Source of the DNA: an uncultured Roseateles sp.
GTDB taxonomy: Bacteria > Pseudomonadota > Gammaproteobacteria > Burkholderiales > Burkholderiaceae_C
DNA: 64,000 nucleotides
Direction: 5' to 3'
NCBI RefSeq assembly: GCF_963422335.1
Contig: NZ_OY729424.1
Location: 1,736,001-1,800,000 of the forward strand
The notes beneath the pieces were generated by a model. The model was not told the origin of the DNA and did not search any database. It worked only from the letters and a program-made list of their open reading frames with translations. Below, one piece after another: positions 50,772 through 60,300 of the stretch (position 1 is the first letter of the stretch; each line of letters starts with the position of its first letter). A program made the translations under genes and the position numbers.

Positions 50772-51202
50772 GCGAGCAAACCGAGCGCGAGGCCGTAGCC
50801 ACCGAGGCCCGGCCGTGGTTCGGTACGCCCTATCACCACCACGGCCGCATCAGGGGCGTGGGCGTGGACTGCGCGCAGATCCTGATGGCTGTGTACTGCG
50901 ACGCGCTGCACCTGGCGCCGGCGCTGGACGTGGGCCGCTATTCGACCCAGTGGCACCTTCACCGCGGCGAAGAGGTGTATCTCGACTGGCTCACCAAGGC
51001 CGGCGCGCACGAGGTGCAGGCGCCTGCAAAAGGCGATATCGCCATGTTCAGGTTCGGCCGCACCTTCAGCCATTCGGCCATCTGCCTGGACGGCATCGAC
51101 GGGCAGTTCATCCATGCCTATGTGGACCGCGGCGTGATTCTGTCGCGCCTCAATGAAGACCCGCTGCAGGGTCGTGAAGTCAAGTTCTGGAGTCTCTGGT
51201 GA
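50768..51202 (+). CDS. NlpC/P60-family tail peptidase
   Basis: 144 residues. Cys35 (GVDCAQ) and His102 (SHSAI) are the catalytic pair of NlpC/P60 cysteine peptidases, with a third polar residue likely at His115 (FIHAY). It sits at the tail tip and probably cuts cell-wall peptides during DNA injection. Palindrome copy 7 lies just before the GDIAMF strand. Confidence 0.9.
   Translation: MSEQTEREAVATEARPWFGTPYHHHGRIRGVGVDCAQILMAVYCDALHLAPALDVGRYSTQWHLHRGEEVYLDWLTKAGAHEVQAPAKGDIAMFRFGRTFSHSAICLDGIDGQFIHAYVDRGVILSRLNEDPLQGREVKFWSLW
51016..51027. repeat. Dispersed palindrome GCAGGCGCCTGC, copy 7
   Basis: Exact copy in the NlpC/P60 gene, encoding QAPA between the two catalytic halves. Confidence 0.9.
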
Positions 51203-51215
51203 GAGAGCAAACAAC

Positions 51216-54200
51216 ATGAGCGGCAAAACCATCAGCACCAGCGCCACGCGCGCCGAAGCGCTCACGCTGCAAAGCTCCACCTATGGGGCCACCGTGGCCT
51301 GGCTGCGCGGCGTCAACAAGCTGCCGGGCAATCTCGTCTGGTATGGCGACTTTCGCGCCATTCCGCACACCACCACCCAGGGAGGCAAGGGCGGCGGCGG
51401 CTCGCGCAGCACCACCTACACCTACGCCGCCAGCCTGGTCATGGGCCTGTGCCACGGCACCATCACCGCCATACCGAAGGTGTGGAAGGGCAAGGGCCAA
51501 AGCACGCCCACGGCGCTGGGCCTGAGCCTGCTCAATGGCGCCGTAGGGCAGGCCGTGTGGTCGGGCCTGGCGGGCAAGGGCATTGAGGCCATCGGATACA
51601 GCGGCCTGGCCTGCGTGGCCGGGCAAGACTATTCGCTGGGCGACTCGGCCAGCGTGGACAACCACTCGTTCGAGGTTGTGCATTCCAGCGCCTATGCGCT
51701 GGGTGTGGGCGTGCCCGACGTTGACCCGTCGGTCGCCATGGCCGACCTGATGACCGATGCCAGCGAGGGCGCCGGCCTGGACCCGGCTCTGCTGGGCGAT
51801 TGGTCCGACTGGTCGGACTGGTGCGTGGCCTCTGGCCTGCTGGTGTCGCCGGCCATCACCGAGCAGATCGCCGCCATCGAGGCCCTGCGCACCGCTGCGG
51901 AGCTGACGAACACCGGCATCGTCTGGAGTGACGGCAAGCTGAAGATGGTGCCCTATGCCGACCAGGCCGCCGTGGGGCATGGCCGCACTTTCACGCCCAG
52001 CAACACGCCGCTCTATCAGCTGGATGACACCTGCTACACCCCCGCGCGGGGGAAAGAGCCGGTGCGCATGTCGTCCAAAACGCCCACGGACTTGCACAAC
52101 CATGTCCGCGTTCAGTACAAAGACCGGTCGAACGGCTATCAGATCGCCATTGCCGAAGCCACTGACCTGACCGACATCAGCATCAACGGCCGCCGCTCCA
52201 AGCCCGTGATTCAGGCGCACTGGATCTGCGACGCAGGGGTGGCGCGCCTGGTGGCCGAGTTGCTCAAACAGCGCTCGCTGCTGGTGCCCAACACCTATGT
52301 CATCGATCTGCCGATCAACTACGCGCTGACCGAGCCGATGGACCTGCTCACGCTGACCGACAGTGTGCTGCGGATGGCCGACATACCCGTGCGCGTGACC
52401 CAGGTTCAAGAAGAGGGCGACGACACCCTGACCATCACCTGCGAAGACTTCCCCGCAGGCTCGGCCAATGCGCCGATCTATGCCGCCCAGGTGCCCGTGG
52501 GCTACGCCGGCAACTACCTGGCCGCGCCGGGCAGTACGGCGCAGGTGGTGGTGTTCGAAGCGCCAGGCGCCCTGGTGGGCGGTACGCTCGAGGTGTGGGT
52601 AGCTGCGCGCGGCGACGGCGCGTTCTGGGGCGGCTGCACCGTGTGGGTGAGCCTGGACGGCACCAGCTACAAGGCCATGGGCCGTATCGAGGGCGGCAGC
52701 CGCTGCGGCACGCTCACGGGGCCGATTGCCACCGGCGCGATGCCGGTGCAGATCGGCGCGAAGCAGCAGCTCGTCAGCGCCAGCTCGGCCGACGCCGCGG
52801 CGCTGAACTCGCTGTGCTATGTGGACGGCACGCCCGAGTTCTTTGCCTATGAGTCGGCCACCCTCACCGGTGCAGGCGCCTACAGCCTGGGCGGCCTTGT
52901 GCAGGGCGCGTATCACACCACCCCGGCGGCGCATGCCTCGGGCGCGAAGTTCGCCTTTGTTGATGCCTCGGTGGCGAGGTCGGATGTCATAGACCCGTCC
53001 TACATCGGCAAGACGATTCACATCAAGTGCACCAGCTTCAATGTGTACGGCGTGGCCGAGCAATCGCTGGCCGATGTGGCGGCGGTCGACTACGTCATCA
53101 CCGGCGCGCAGTTCGTCAGCAACAAGAGCCTGCGCCTCCTGCCCAGCAGCACCTACTTCAAGATTGACAAGCTGCTGGCCGTCACGCCGACCACCATCAC
53201 GCTCTCGGCCGTTGGCGCTGGCCTGGCGGGTGCGCCCAGCTTCAGCGTCACCACAGGCAGCGCGGTGCTCAGCGGCACGGGCACCAGCCGCACCCTCACC
53301 GAGGCCGGCATGACGACCGACCTGGTGACCGTGCAGTGCACGTGGGATGGGGTGATCGATGTCGTGACGATCACCAAAATGAGGGACGGCACGGATGGGG
53401 CGGGGTCGGGTAGTGCCAGTTTCAGCTGGGTCTTGGCGGGCGACGCCGTAGCACCCACAGGCACGTCGATCCGCAACGCGGGGCCAGGGGTTGGCGTCGG
53501 AAACGGGGGGCACTCAGTCGAGAACTACATCGGCGGCGCGCAGATGACGTTCCGCACGACCACGGCGGCTTATGACTCGACGGCAGCCGGGCTGGGCACC
53601 TCGCCAACAGCCTACCCGCGCTTCACATGGATCATGTTTGCAGACCATACCTGCTCCGCCAACAACGGTGGCTCGCACGTGGGCGGCTCCACATGGGCGG
53701 CCGGCGACACCTTCTCTGTCTTGTACGACGGCGGCGACGCCAAATGGTACAAAAATGGCTCGTTGCTCTTCACGGTGACGGGCGTCGGCGCAGGCCTGCA
53801 GCTCTATCTGGCTGTAGCCCTGGTCTACCCCGGCGCCGAGCTGGCGGGTTTTGGTTTTGCCGGCGGCGCTTCGGGCGCCGTGATCATGACGTACCGGCAG
53901 GAGCTGGACCCGGGCGCGGTGGCCAATGGATCGACCTGGACTGTTCCCAGCACGGGCAGAAGCTATCTGCGCCAGGGCGGTGTCTGGATACCCACAGTCG
54001 GCCCCGGCTCGGTGACCACGGACGAGATCCAGGCCCAGGCTGTCAGCACCAATGGGGGCATGCTCAACTCGTCCACCACCAGCGGCGGCTCGGGCACGGG
54101 GGACCTGGTCAGTGTTGGCTTCTTTGTTGGCCCGTCTCTCACTGTGGCCGATGGCGACCTGCTGGACTGGAGCGTGATCGGCCGGCATAACCAGTTCGTG

Positions 54201-54509
54201 CTGAGCCAGTCGACTACCGATCGCCTGGTCGATAACTTCTTGGTCGAAGTCTGGATGGAAATCAAGCGCGGCGCCGAGGCCGCCATTGAGGTGGGCGAGC
54301 GCATGCGCATCGTGACGACGGCCCGCGGCCCGAACCAGGTCACGCCTATCCCGATCCCCTTCCAGACCCAGATCGTGCCAGGCGCCGGCACCTGGGCACT
54401 GACCTGCCGCTACAAGGTCAACGCGATGAATGACCAGGGCGTCGGTGTGTATCGAAACAACGGATACGAAGCCAGCGCGCGCTGGGATTTCAAGAGGCTG
54501 AAGCGATGA
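51216..54509 (+). CDS. Tail tip / host specificity protein (gpJ-like)
   Basis: 1097 residues from ATG 51216. The N-terminal part (SSTYGATVAWLRGVNKLPGNLVWYGDF, in part; GGKGGGGSRSTTYTYAASLVMGLCHG) and the central tail-hub domain (about 180-450: FSIN-like, TDLHNHVRVQYKDRSNGYQIA) are typical of phage tail tip proteins. A series of beta-rich domains follows, ending in a C-terminal receptor-type domain (about 760-1097) where sequence looks most variable. It probably defines the host range. A near copy of the palindrome lies at 52872. Confidence 0.85.
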   Translation: MSGKTISTSATRAEALTLQSSTYGATVAWLRGVNKLPGNLVWYGDFRAIPHTTTQGGKGGGGSRSTTYTYAASLVMGLCHGTITAIPKVWKGKGQSTPTALGLSLLNGAVGQAVWSGLAGKGIEAIGYSGLACVAGQDYSLGDSASVDNHSFEVVHSSAYALGVGVPDVDPSVAMADLMTDASEGAGLDPALLGDWSDWSDWCVASGLLVSPAITEQIAAIEALRTAAELTNTGIVWSDGKLKMVPYADQAAVGHGRTFTPSNTPLYQLDDTCYTPARGKEPVRMSSKTPTDLHNHVRVQYKDRSNGYQIAIAEATDLTDISINGRRSKPVIQAHWICDAGVARLVAELLKQRSLLVPNTYVIDLPINYALTEPMDLLTLTDSVLRMADIPVRVTQVQEEGDDTLTITCEDFPAGSANAPIYAAQVPVGYAGNYLAAPGSTAQVVVFEAPGALVGGTLEVWVAARGDGAFWGGCTVWVSLDGTSYKAMGRIEGGSRCGTLTGPIATGAMPVQIGAKQQLVSASSADAAALNSLCYVDGTPEFFAYESATLTGAGAYSLGGLVQGAYHTTPAAHASGAKFAFVDASVARSDVIDPSYIGKTIHIKCTSFNVYGVAEQSLADVAAVDYVITGAQFVSNKSLRLLPSSTYFKIDKLLAVTPTTITLSAVGAGLAGAPSFSVTTGSAVLSGTGTSRTLTEAGMTTDLVTVQCTWDGVIDVVTITKMRDGTDGAGSGSASFSWVLAGDAVAPTGTSIRNAGPGVGVGNGGHSVENYIGGAQMTFRTTTAAYDSTAAGLGTSPTAYPRFTWIMFADHTCSANNGGSHVGGSTWAAGDTFSVLYDGGDAKWYKNGSLLFTVTGVGAGLQLYLAVALVYPGAELAGFGFAGGASGAVIMTYRQELDPGAVANGSTWTVPSTGRSYLRQGGVWIPTVGPGSVTTDEIQAQAVSTNGGMLNSSTTSGGSGTGDLVSVGFFVGPSLTVADGDLLDWSVIGRHNQFVLSQSTTDRLVDNFLVEVWMEIKRGAEAAIEVGERMRIVTTARGPNQVTPIPIPFQTQIVPGAGTWALTCRYKVNAMNDQGVGVYRNNGYEASARWDFKRLKR
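52872..52883. repeat. Near copy (11/12) of the dispersed palindrome GCAGGCGCCTGC
   Basis: GCAGGCGCCTAC in the tail tip gene, in a different reading frame (A-G-A-Y) from the QAPA copies. Confidence 0.5.
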
Positions 54510-55021
54510 GCATGATTGTGGGATTCCTCGTGTGCGACGCCACCAGCGGCGCTATCTTGAGGCTCGGCACCTGGGATGATGAAGACTTGGCCAGCATGGC
54601 GGGCGAGGGCGAAGTTGTCGTGCAGGTGGACGCAGCAGTGCCCGTCGATCCGGTGTCGCAGGTTTACGACTTCGAAACCGAGGCCTTGGTGGACGTGATA
54701 CCCAGCGCCCCACCAGATGACGAGTGGGCAACTTGGTCATGGGATGCGGTCCTGGGTCGCTATGTGGCTACACCCACGCTGGCCGCGCTCAAGCGTGACG
54801 CCATCCTGCCGGTGCAGCGGCAGATCGAAACGGTAGAGCGGGCGCAGGTACGGCCCACCTCGGCCATCGTCCTGGCCCTGCTGGCGAGTGAGACACCCGA
54901 CGCCGGCGACGTGACCCAGCTCACCACACTGGAAACCGACAAAACGGGCCTACGCGACTTCCGCACCGAGATCGAGGCCGCGGCCACGGTCGAAGCGCTG
55001 AACGCGCTGTTGGACCCGTAG
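54506..55021 (+). CDS. Hypothetical tail fibre-associated protein
   Basis: 171 residues. The C-terminal half (ALKRDAILPVQRQIETVERAQ to DFRTEIEAAATVEALNALLDP) is helical and of the type seen in small proteins after tail tip genes. The start overlaps the tail tip stop by four bases. A chaperone or fibre role is inferred from place only. Confidence 0.65.
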   Translation: MSMIVGFLVCDATSGAILRLGTWDDEDLASMAGEGEVVVQVDAAVPVDPVSQVYDFETEALVDVIPSAPPDDEWATWSWDAVLGRYVATPTLAALKRDAILPVQRQIETVERAQVRPTSAIVLALLASETPDAGDVTQLTTLETDKTGLRDFRTEIEAAATVEALNALLDP

Positions 55022-55052
55022 GCGCTGGCCAGCGCCTCTCTCTGCCATCACA

Positions 55053-55077
55053 GCCCGCCGTGCGCGGGCATTTTTTT
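55053..55077 (+). terminator. Terminator between tail and lysis genes
   Basis: GCCCGC and GCGGGC around CGTGC, then A and seven T residues, 31 bases after the last tail gene. Confidence 0.85.
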
Positions 55078-55099
55078 GTCTATCTGAAAGGTTCTATCT

Positions 55100-55516
55100 A
55101 TGCGCGCCCTCATCGTCCTAGCGCTTGGCTTCGTCATCGCACTGCTGCTGCCGTTGCTGGCCAGGGCCGAGCCCAAAGACCCGCTGGCTTATCCGCTCAA
55201 ACAGTACGGCTTCGTTCTGGGCATCGCGCTGCTTGGCGGCCTGGTCGGGTGGTACGCCAAGGTGCGCAAGGGCGAGGTGCTGCCCTGGAACCTCATGCAA
55301 CTGATCGGCGAGCTTTGCACCAGCGCTTTCGCGGGCCTCCTGGCCTTTTGGCTGTGCGAGCTGGGCAACGCGCCGGCGCTGCTCACCGCCTCGATCGTCG
55401 GGATCTCGGGCCACATGGGGACCCGGGCCATCCAGACCCTTGAAAACTTCGTCGAACGCCGCTGGCGCGCGAAGTTCGGTGCAGACCCAGCGGCGCCCTC
55501 TGGAGAACCCAAATGA
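55100..55516 (+). CDS. Holin, LydA-like (holin superfamily III)
   Basis: 138 residues with hydrophobic segments near 2-20, 39-52, 70-90 and 92-108. GGLVGWYAKVRKGE, NLMQLIGELCTSAFAGLLAFWLCEL and IVGISGHMGTRA, shown as fragments, match LydA-type phage holins. It would form the inner membrane hole at the time of lysis. The stop overlaps the endolysin start by four bases. Confidence 0.85.
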   Translation: MRALIVLALGFVIALLLPLLARAEPKDPLAYPLKQYGFVLGIALLGGLVGWYAKVRKGEVLPWNLMQLIGELCTSAFAGLLAFWLCELGNAPALLTASIVGISGHMGTRAIQTLENFVERRWRAKFGADPAAPSGEPK

Positions 55517-56127
55517 TCACCCTTGCTGTATTGATAGCCGTCGGCGTGGCGCCGGCGATCGCGCGCCCGTTCGTGCAGCCGCTGGCCGAGGCCTGCGCCC
55601 GGTTCGAGATCGCCACGCCGGCGCGCCAGGCGGCGTTCCTGGGCCAGTGTGTGGCCGAGACCGGCAACCTGGTGCACACCGAAGAAAACCTGTACTACAG
55701 CATGCCCGAGCGCGTGCGTCAGATCTTCTCAGGCAGCGTGCACGACCTGTCCGATGCAGCAACGCTCTGCCGCAACCCGCAGGCCCTGGCCAGTCGGGTC
55801 TACGCGGGCCGGCTGGGCAATGGCGATGAGGCCAGCGGCGACGGCTGGCGGTATCGAGGCCGCGGCTTGATCCAGCTCACCGGCCGCGACCACTACGCCG
55901 ATGCCGGCGAGGCGCTGGGCCTGCCGTACCTCGATCAGCCCCAGCTGGTGGCCGAGCCCCTGCATGCGTGCCTCACGGCCGCCTGGTACTGGCACGTGAA
56001 CAAGCTCAACGTGTTGGCCGACTCTGGCCAGGTCGATGCGATCACCAAGGCCGTCAACGGCGCCGCAATGCTGCACCGAGATCTGCGGCGCCAACTCACC
56101 CAGGACGCGCTTGCGGCCATGGCCTGA
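55513..56127 (+). CDS. Endolysin, glycoside hydrolase 19 family
   Basis: 204 residues. AAFLGQCVAETGNLVHTEENLYYS (in part) with Glu49 and Glu58 provides the catalytic pair of GH19, and YRGRGLIQLTGRDHYADAGEALG is a hallmark. The enzyme cuts peptidoglycan. The hydrophobic N terminus (MITLAVLIAVGVAPAIA) could be a signal-arrest-release or signal sequence. Confidence 0.92.
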   Translation: MITLAVLIAVGVAPAIARPFVQPLAEACARFEIATPARQAAFLGQCVAETGNLVHTEENLYYSMPERVRQIFSGSVHDLSDAATLCRNPQALASRVYAGRLGNGDEASGDGWRYRGRGLIQLTGRDHYADAGEALGLPYLDQPQLVAEPLHACLTAAWYWHVNKLNVLADSGQVDAITKAVNGAAMLHRDLRRQLTQDALAAMA

Positions 56128-56183
56128 ACCTTCCCCGCGAGCTGCGGCGCTTCTCCGCAGCGATCAACTTCAAAGGAAAGACG

Positions 56184-56486
56184 ATGTCCTATTCACTCTC
56201 GATCCGCGGCGCAAGCAAGGTGCTAGCGATGGCTCTGGTGGCCGCCGAGCTCGAAAAGGCAGCAGCGCTCTCGATCGCCCACCAGGTCGACAAAGAACAG
56301 GCCCTTGCGGCCGCCGATTCGTTCGTCAATCTGCTGCCCGATGACGACAGCAAGGATGTGGTGGTCGCCATGAGTGGCGGCCTCTCCGGCCAGTGGTCGG
56401 GCGTGCAGCTCGAGCGCGTCAGCGGCGTGTCGTTCAGCGTCCAGGCCAGCCTGGTCGACCGGCCGGTGGCGGTGCCGGCGGACTGA
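56184..56486 (+). CDS. Hypothetical protein in the lysis region
   Basis: 100 residues from ATG 56184, with AAAGGA upstream. The N-terminal half is helical and Ala/Leu rich (KVLAMALVAAELEKAAALS), the C-terminal half strand-rich. No family recognised. A longer frame upstream overlaps the endolysin gene. Confidence 0.7.
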   Translation: MSYSLSIRGASKVLAMALVAAELEKAAALSIAHQVDKEQALAAADSFVNLLPDDDSKDVVVAMSGGLSGQWSGVQLERVSGVSFSVQASLVDRPVAVPAD

Positions 56487-56507
56487 CGCGCCAAGCCCAT
56501 CCGTGAC

Positions 56508-56542
56508 GCCTGCACCACTTCGGTGGCGCGGGCCTCTTTTTT
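56508..56542 (+). terminator. Terminator in the lysis region
   Basis: GCCTGCACCAC and GTGGCGCGGGC pair imperfectly around a TTCG loop and are followed by a CTCTTTTTT run. Confidence 0.65.
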
Positions 56543-56557
56543 CTCAAAGGAACCATC

Positions 56558-56851
56558 ATGAAAAAGACAGTCCTCTTGCTGGCCATCGCTGTGGCCACCG
56601 CCCTGGCCGGCTGCGCCAACACCCTGCCGGCCGACCCGACCAAGATGTCGGCCGACCAGCTCCAGGCCTGGGCGAAAGACAAAAACGCTAATATCTCCTG
56701 CGGCGTGGTGAACAGCCCGTACGGCCGCGGCGTGATGACGTACGTGGTGCTCGACAAGGGCATCGTCATCGACGGCTCGGTGACGGTCGACAACGAGTGC
56801 AAGGTGCAGATCACGAACAGTGCCAAGCCCAAGGCGGCCAGCTCACCCTGA
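56558..56851 (+). CDS. Small phage lipoprotein
   Basis: 97 residues with a lipoprotein signal: MKKTVLLLAIAVATALAG then the lipobox Cys at residue 19 (LAGC). The mature part has TKMSADQLQAWAKDKNA and two further cysteines. Rz1-type spanins are usually smaller and proline rich, so this may be a different lipoprotein, such as one that blocks superinfection. Own ribosome binding site AAAGGA. Confidence 0.8.
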   Translation: MKKTVLLLAIAVATALAGCANTLPADPTKMSADQLQAWAKDKNANISCGVVNSPYGRGVMTYVVLDKGIVIDGSVTVDNECKVQITNSAKPKAASSP

Positions 56852-56853
56852 TA

Positions 56854-57159
56854 CTAGGCCCGCCTGCAGATGCCGCCTGCGGCCACGTACTCAGCCCAGG
56901 CCAGCGCCTCGACATTCCGTTTGCGCTGCTGCAGCGCCTCATCAGGTAACCCGCTGGCAATGCAGGTCGCGGCCACAGCCCAGTCGCCTTCTTCGGGCGT
57001 CTCCGGCAGCGCCCTTGCAATCCCGGACCCCGCGACCCTCTCGGCCAGCGGGTCATGCGCCAGCGCATCGGCCTCGGTCATGCTCCACCGGGAGGTGTAG
57101 ACCTTGTGCGGCGGTATTTCGCTGTGTAGGCGCCAGCGCCAAAACTCGACTACTTTCAT
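56854..57159 (-). CDS. LexA-box-controlled small protein at the right end of the prophage
   Basis: 101 residues starting MKVVEFWRWRLHSEIPPHKVY; a conserved-looking TSRWSMTEADALAHDPLAERV follows, in part. It is transcribed against the late genes. A LexA box ends one base before its ATG, and TATAAA inside that box fits a -10, so the message may be leaderless. By expression and place it could be an antirepressor like Tum of phage 186, but no sequence link was seen. The gene could also be an SOS-linked cargo gene. Confidence 0.75.
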   Translation of the reverse strand: MKVVEFWRWRLHSEIPPHKVYTSRWSMTEADALAHDPLAERVAGSGIARALPETPEEGDWAVAATCIASGLPDEALQQRKRNVEALAWAEYVAAGGICRRA

Positions 57160-57160
57160 G

Positions 57161-57176
57161 CTGTGTATTTATACAG
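57161..57176. promoter_or_regulatory. LexA (SOS) box
   Basis: CTGTGTATTTATACAG matches CTG-N10-CAG with an AT-rich centre. On the minus strand it overlaps a -10 (TATAAA) eight bases before the ATG at 57159. It should be bound by host LexA and open upon DNA damage. Confidence 0.85.
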
Positions 57177-57253
57177 CATGTTGCGGCGTACAGACTAGGC
57201 TGTGACTCGGGAGAGCTACAGCCAGATCCGTCTCTGGGTGAAAGATCGCGCCT

Positions 57254-57262
57254 CCGCAACCA
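57254..57262. other. attR core, right prophage junction
   Basis: CCGCAACCA repeats the last nine bases of the tRNA-fMet gene. Left of it is phage sequence (GCGCCT), right of it host (ATCAGAAAACCCGC), leading into the tRNA terminator. Confidence 0.75.
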
Positions 57263-57268
57263 ATCAGA

Positions 57269-57304
57269 AAACCCGCTGAATGCGTGAGCGTTCAGCGGGT
57301 TTTT
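57269..57304 (+). terminator. Original terminator of the tRNA-fMet gene
   Basis: AACCCGCTGAA and TTCAGCGGGTT form a perfect stem around TGCGTGAGCG, followed by TTTTC. In the uninserted chromosome it would lie about 14 bases after the tRNA. Confidence 0.88.
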
Positions 57305-57384
57305 CTTTGCCTGCGCATGCCGTGCCATCCCGTACCATAGCCTTGCGGCGCTGCGGGTCCGAGCCGCAGCAAGGGGCTTCTTCG

Positions 57385-60300
57385 ATGCATCAGGGGTCGG
57401 TACGACGTCTTATCTGCGCAGGCTTGCTGGCACTTGCGGCGCTGTGCGCCTCGGCCCAGTCCGATGAGAGCGAACCGGGTTCGATCGACGAGGGCGAGAT
57501 CGGCGGCCAGCGTCTCGGCCCCGATGACGCGCGGCGCGTATTGGCCGAGCCGTTGCCCGACGAGGCCGGCGCGCGCTACGCCCTGCTGCAACGCCAGTTC
57601 CGCGCCGCCCAGTCGCTGGAAGACCGGGCACGCCAGATCGAACTGGCCCGTCAGCTGGCCACCGCGGGCCGCGGCCGGCCGGGTGGCGAGACCTGGGTGC
57701 GCGTCTATCTGAATGCCGAATTCACCTGGGGCAGCTCGGGCAAGGCGCTGGACGCCTGCGAGGCCTTTGTCACCGACGCCAGCCTGTCCCTGCCCACCCG
57801 TGCGCAGGCCGCGCTGCGCCAGACCTATTTCGCTGCCCAGGGGAATGACCGTGCGCTGCTCGGCCGGCTGTGGCGCCGCGCCGATGGACTGGCCCAGCAG
57901 GCACTGGCCCAGGGTGGGGATCTCACCGCCAATCTGCAGGTCGACCGCCTGCAGGTGCGAGCCGAAATCGAGTCGGCCGAAGGCAATCCGGCCGCGGCGC
58001 TGGCGACTTTGCGCGAATCGGTGGGCCTGGGCCGCAGGGCGGTGCAGGCGGCGCGTCAGCGCGCACCCGGCCCGAACGACCCGGCCGTGCTGGACAGCTA
58101 CGGCTGGCTTGACGGCTCGATGGGCATGCTGACCTATGCGCTGGTGCGCCAGGGCCGTTCGCAGGAGGCGATCGACGTGGCCCAGGCCAATATCGCGCTG
58201 TGGCGGGCCGGCCAGCTCAGCGAGGGCCTGGGCGCGCGCTGGAACTACCGGCTGGCGACGGGCTTGAATTCGACCCAGCAGTTCGAGCCCGGCCTGGCCG
58301 CCGCCCGCCTGTCCGACGAGATGCTGCAGCGCTCTGGCGCGGCCGCCACCAGCCACACGCGTTGGCTGGCGCGCCAGGAGGTGGTGCGCGGGCTGATAGG
58401 CCTGAAGCGCTGGAAGGAGGCCGACGAGGCCTATCGCGATCTGATGGCGAACCTGCAGACCGACGCGCTGGCCCGCTCCCGCGCCAGCGACAACCGGCTG
58501 ATGGCCCTGCTGGCCGCCAAGAATGGGCGCCTGGACGAGGCGCTGGAGATTGCCGAGCGCACGCACCGCTTCCGGTTGCGCCTCTATGGCGCCCAGCATC
58601 CGCAGACCCAGGAGGCGGCCGGCGTGCGAGCCGTCGTGCGCCTGCTGCGCGGCGATGTGGGGCGGGCGATGGGTGACTACGAGCAGCTGTTCGCCGCCAC
58701 CCTGGACAACCCCGGCGGCTGGCTTGACCTGGACCTGCGTGGTCTGCGCGGGTTTGTGCTGGGCGTGGCCTTCGGCGAGTTCATGAACTTCGTCGCCGAG
58801 CGGGCCTTGAAGGGCGAGCCGATGGACGCGGCGCTGACCGAACGGGCGCTGCAGATCGCCGACCGCAGCAAGCTCGGCGTGACCCAGCGCGCGCTGACCG
58901 ACAGCACCGCCCGCGTGCTGGCCGCCACGCCGGCGCTGCGGGCGCTGCTGGAGCAGGAGCAACAGCAGCGTCAAAAGGTCGGTGCGCTGTTTGGCACCTT
59001 GTCCAGCACCCTGGCCCAGGAGGACCGCCAGCGTCGCGAGGTCAATACCGAAGCCTTCAAGGCCCTGCCGCCGCTGGAGCGCAAACCGCGCGAAGACGAG
59101 TTGCGTGCCATCCGCGAGCAGATCAAGGCCCAGCAGGCCGAGGTGGCGGCTGTCCGCGCCTTGCTGAACACGCAGCGCGAGGGCATCGCCAGGCAGTATC
59201 CGGCCTATGCCGATCTGGTCACGCCCGGTACGCCCAGGCCCGAGCAACTGCGTGGCTTGCTGGGCGATGGCGAGGCCCTGGTGGTGATCCAGTCGCTGGA
59301 CTCGGCGACCCTGGTCTGGCTGGTCGGCGCCGATGGGCGCAAGGGCTTTCACGCCAGCCGGCTGACGGCCGCGGTGCTGGCCCGCCAGGTGGCCGAGTTG
59401 CGCACGATGCTGGACCTGGGTAGTGCCACGGCCGGCCGCGAGCCGCCGTTGCAGGTCGCTCCATTGCATGCGCTGTACCGCGAGTTGCTGGCGCCGCTGG
59501 AGCCGCAGCTGCGCGGCCTGCGCTCGTTGATCGTGGCCACCGATGGCCCGCTGGCCGGCCTGCCGCTGGCCACGCTGGTCACCGCCGCGCCCGAGGGCGG
59601 TGCGCCGCCGGCCTGGCTGGTGCGGCAGATGGCGGTCACTCAGCTGCCCGCCGCCTCGGCGCTTCAGGCGCTGCGCCGGGTCAGGCAGCCCAGCCCGGCG
59701 GCCAAGGCCTTGATGGGTTTCGGCGATCCGCTGTTCGATCTGGAGGCCGGTGCCAAACCGGTGGCCGCACAGCGCCTGATCGGCGCGCCGCTGCAGCGCG
59801 GCGCCACGCGCTACGACGCCGAGCTGGGTTTCCGTTATGCCGAGGTGCCACCGCTGCCCGAGACCCGCACCGAGCTGCTGGCCGTGGCCGCCGCCCTGGG
59901 CGCCGATGCCAAGACCGATCTGCTGCTGGGTGCTGCCGCCACCCGCCGTGCGGTGCTGGACGCCCATCTGCTGGACCGCCGCGTCGTCGCCTTTGCCACC
60001 CACGGCCTGATGCCCGGCGAGTTGCCCGGCATCTCCAAGCCGGCACTGGCGATGGCCGCCAATCAGAATCCGGCCGAATCGCCGTTGCTGGAGCTCGACG
60101 ATGTGCTGGGTCTGCGCCTGAACGCGCAATGGGTGCTGCTGTCGGCCTGCAACACGGCCGCAGGCGAAGCCGGCGGCGCGGCCATGTCGGGCCTGGTGCG
60201 CGGCTTCTTCTTTGCCGGCGCCCGCTCGGTGCTGGCCACGCACTGGGCGGTCGAGTCGGCCTCGGCGGCGGCGCTGAGTACGGCCACCTTCCAGGCGCGC

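Noticed and set aside
51180..53513. 777-codon minus-strand frame opposite the tail tip gene
   Set aside because: Low-complexity Arg/Gly/Ala/His composition and no motif; the plus strand is the real gene.
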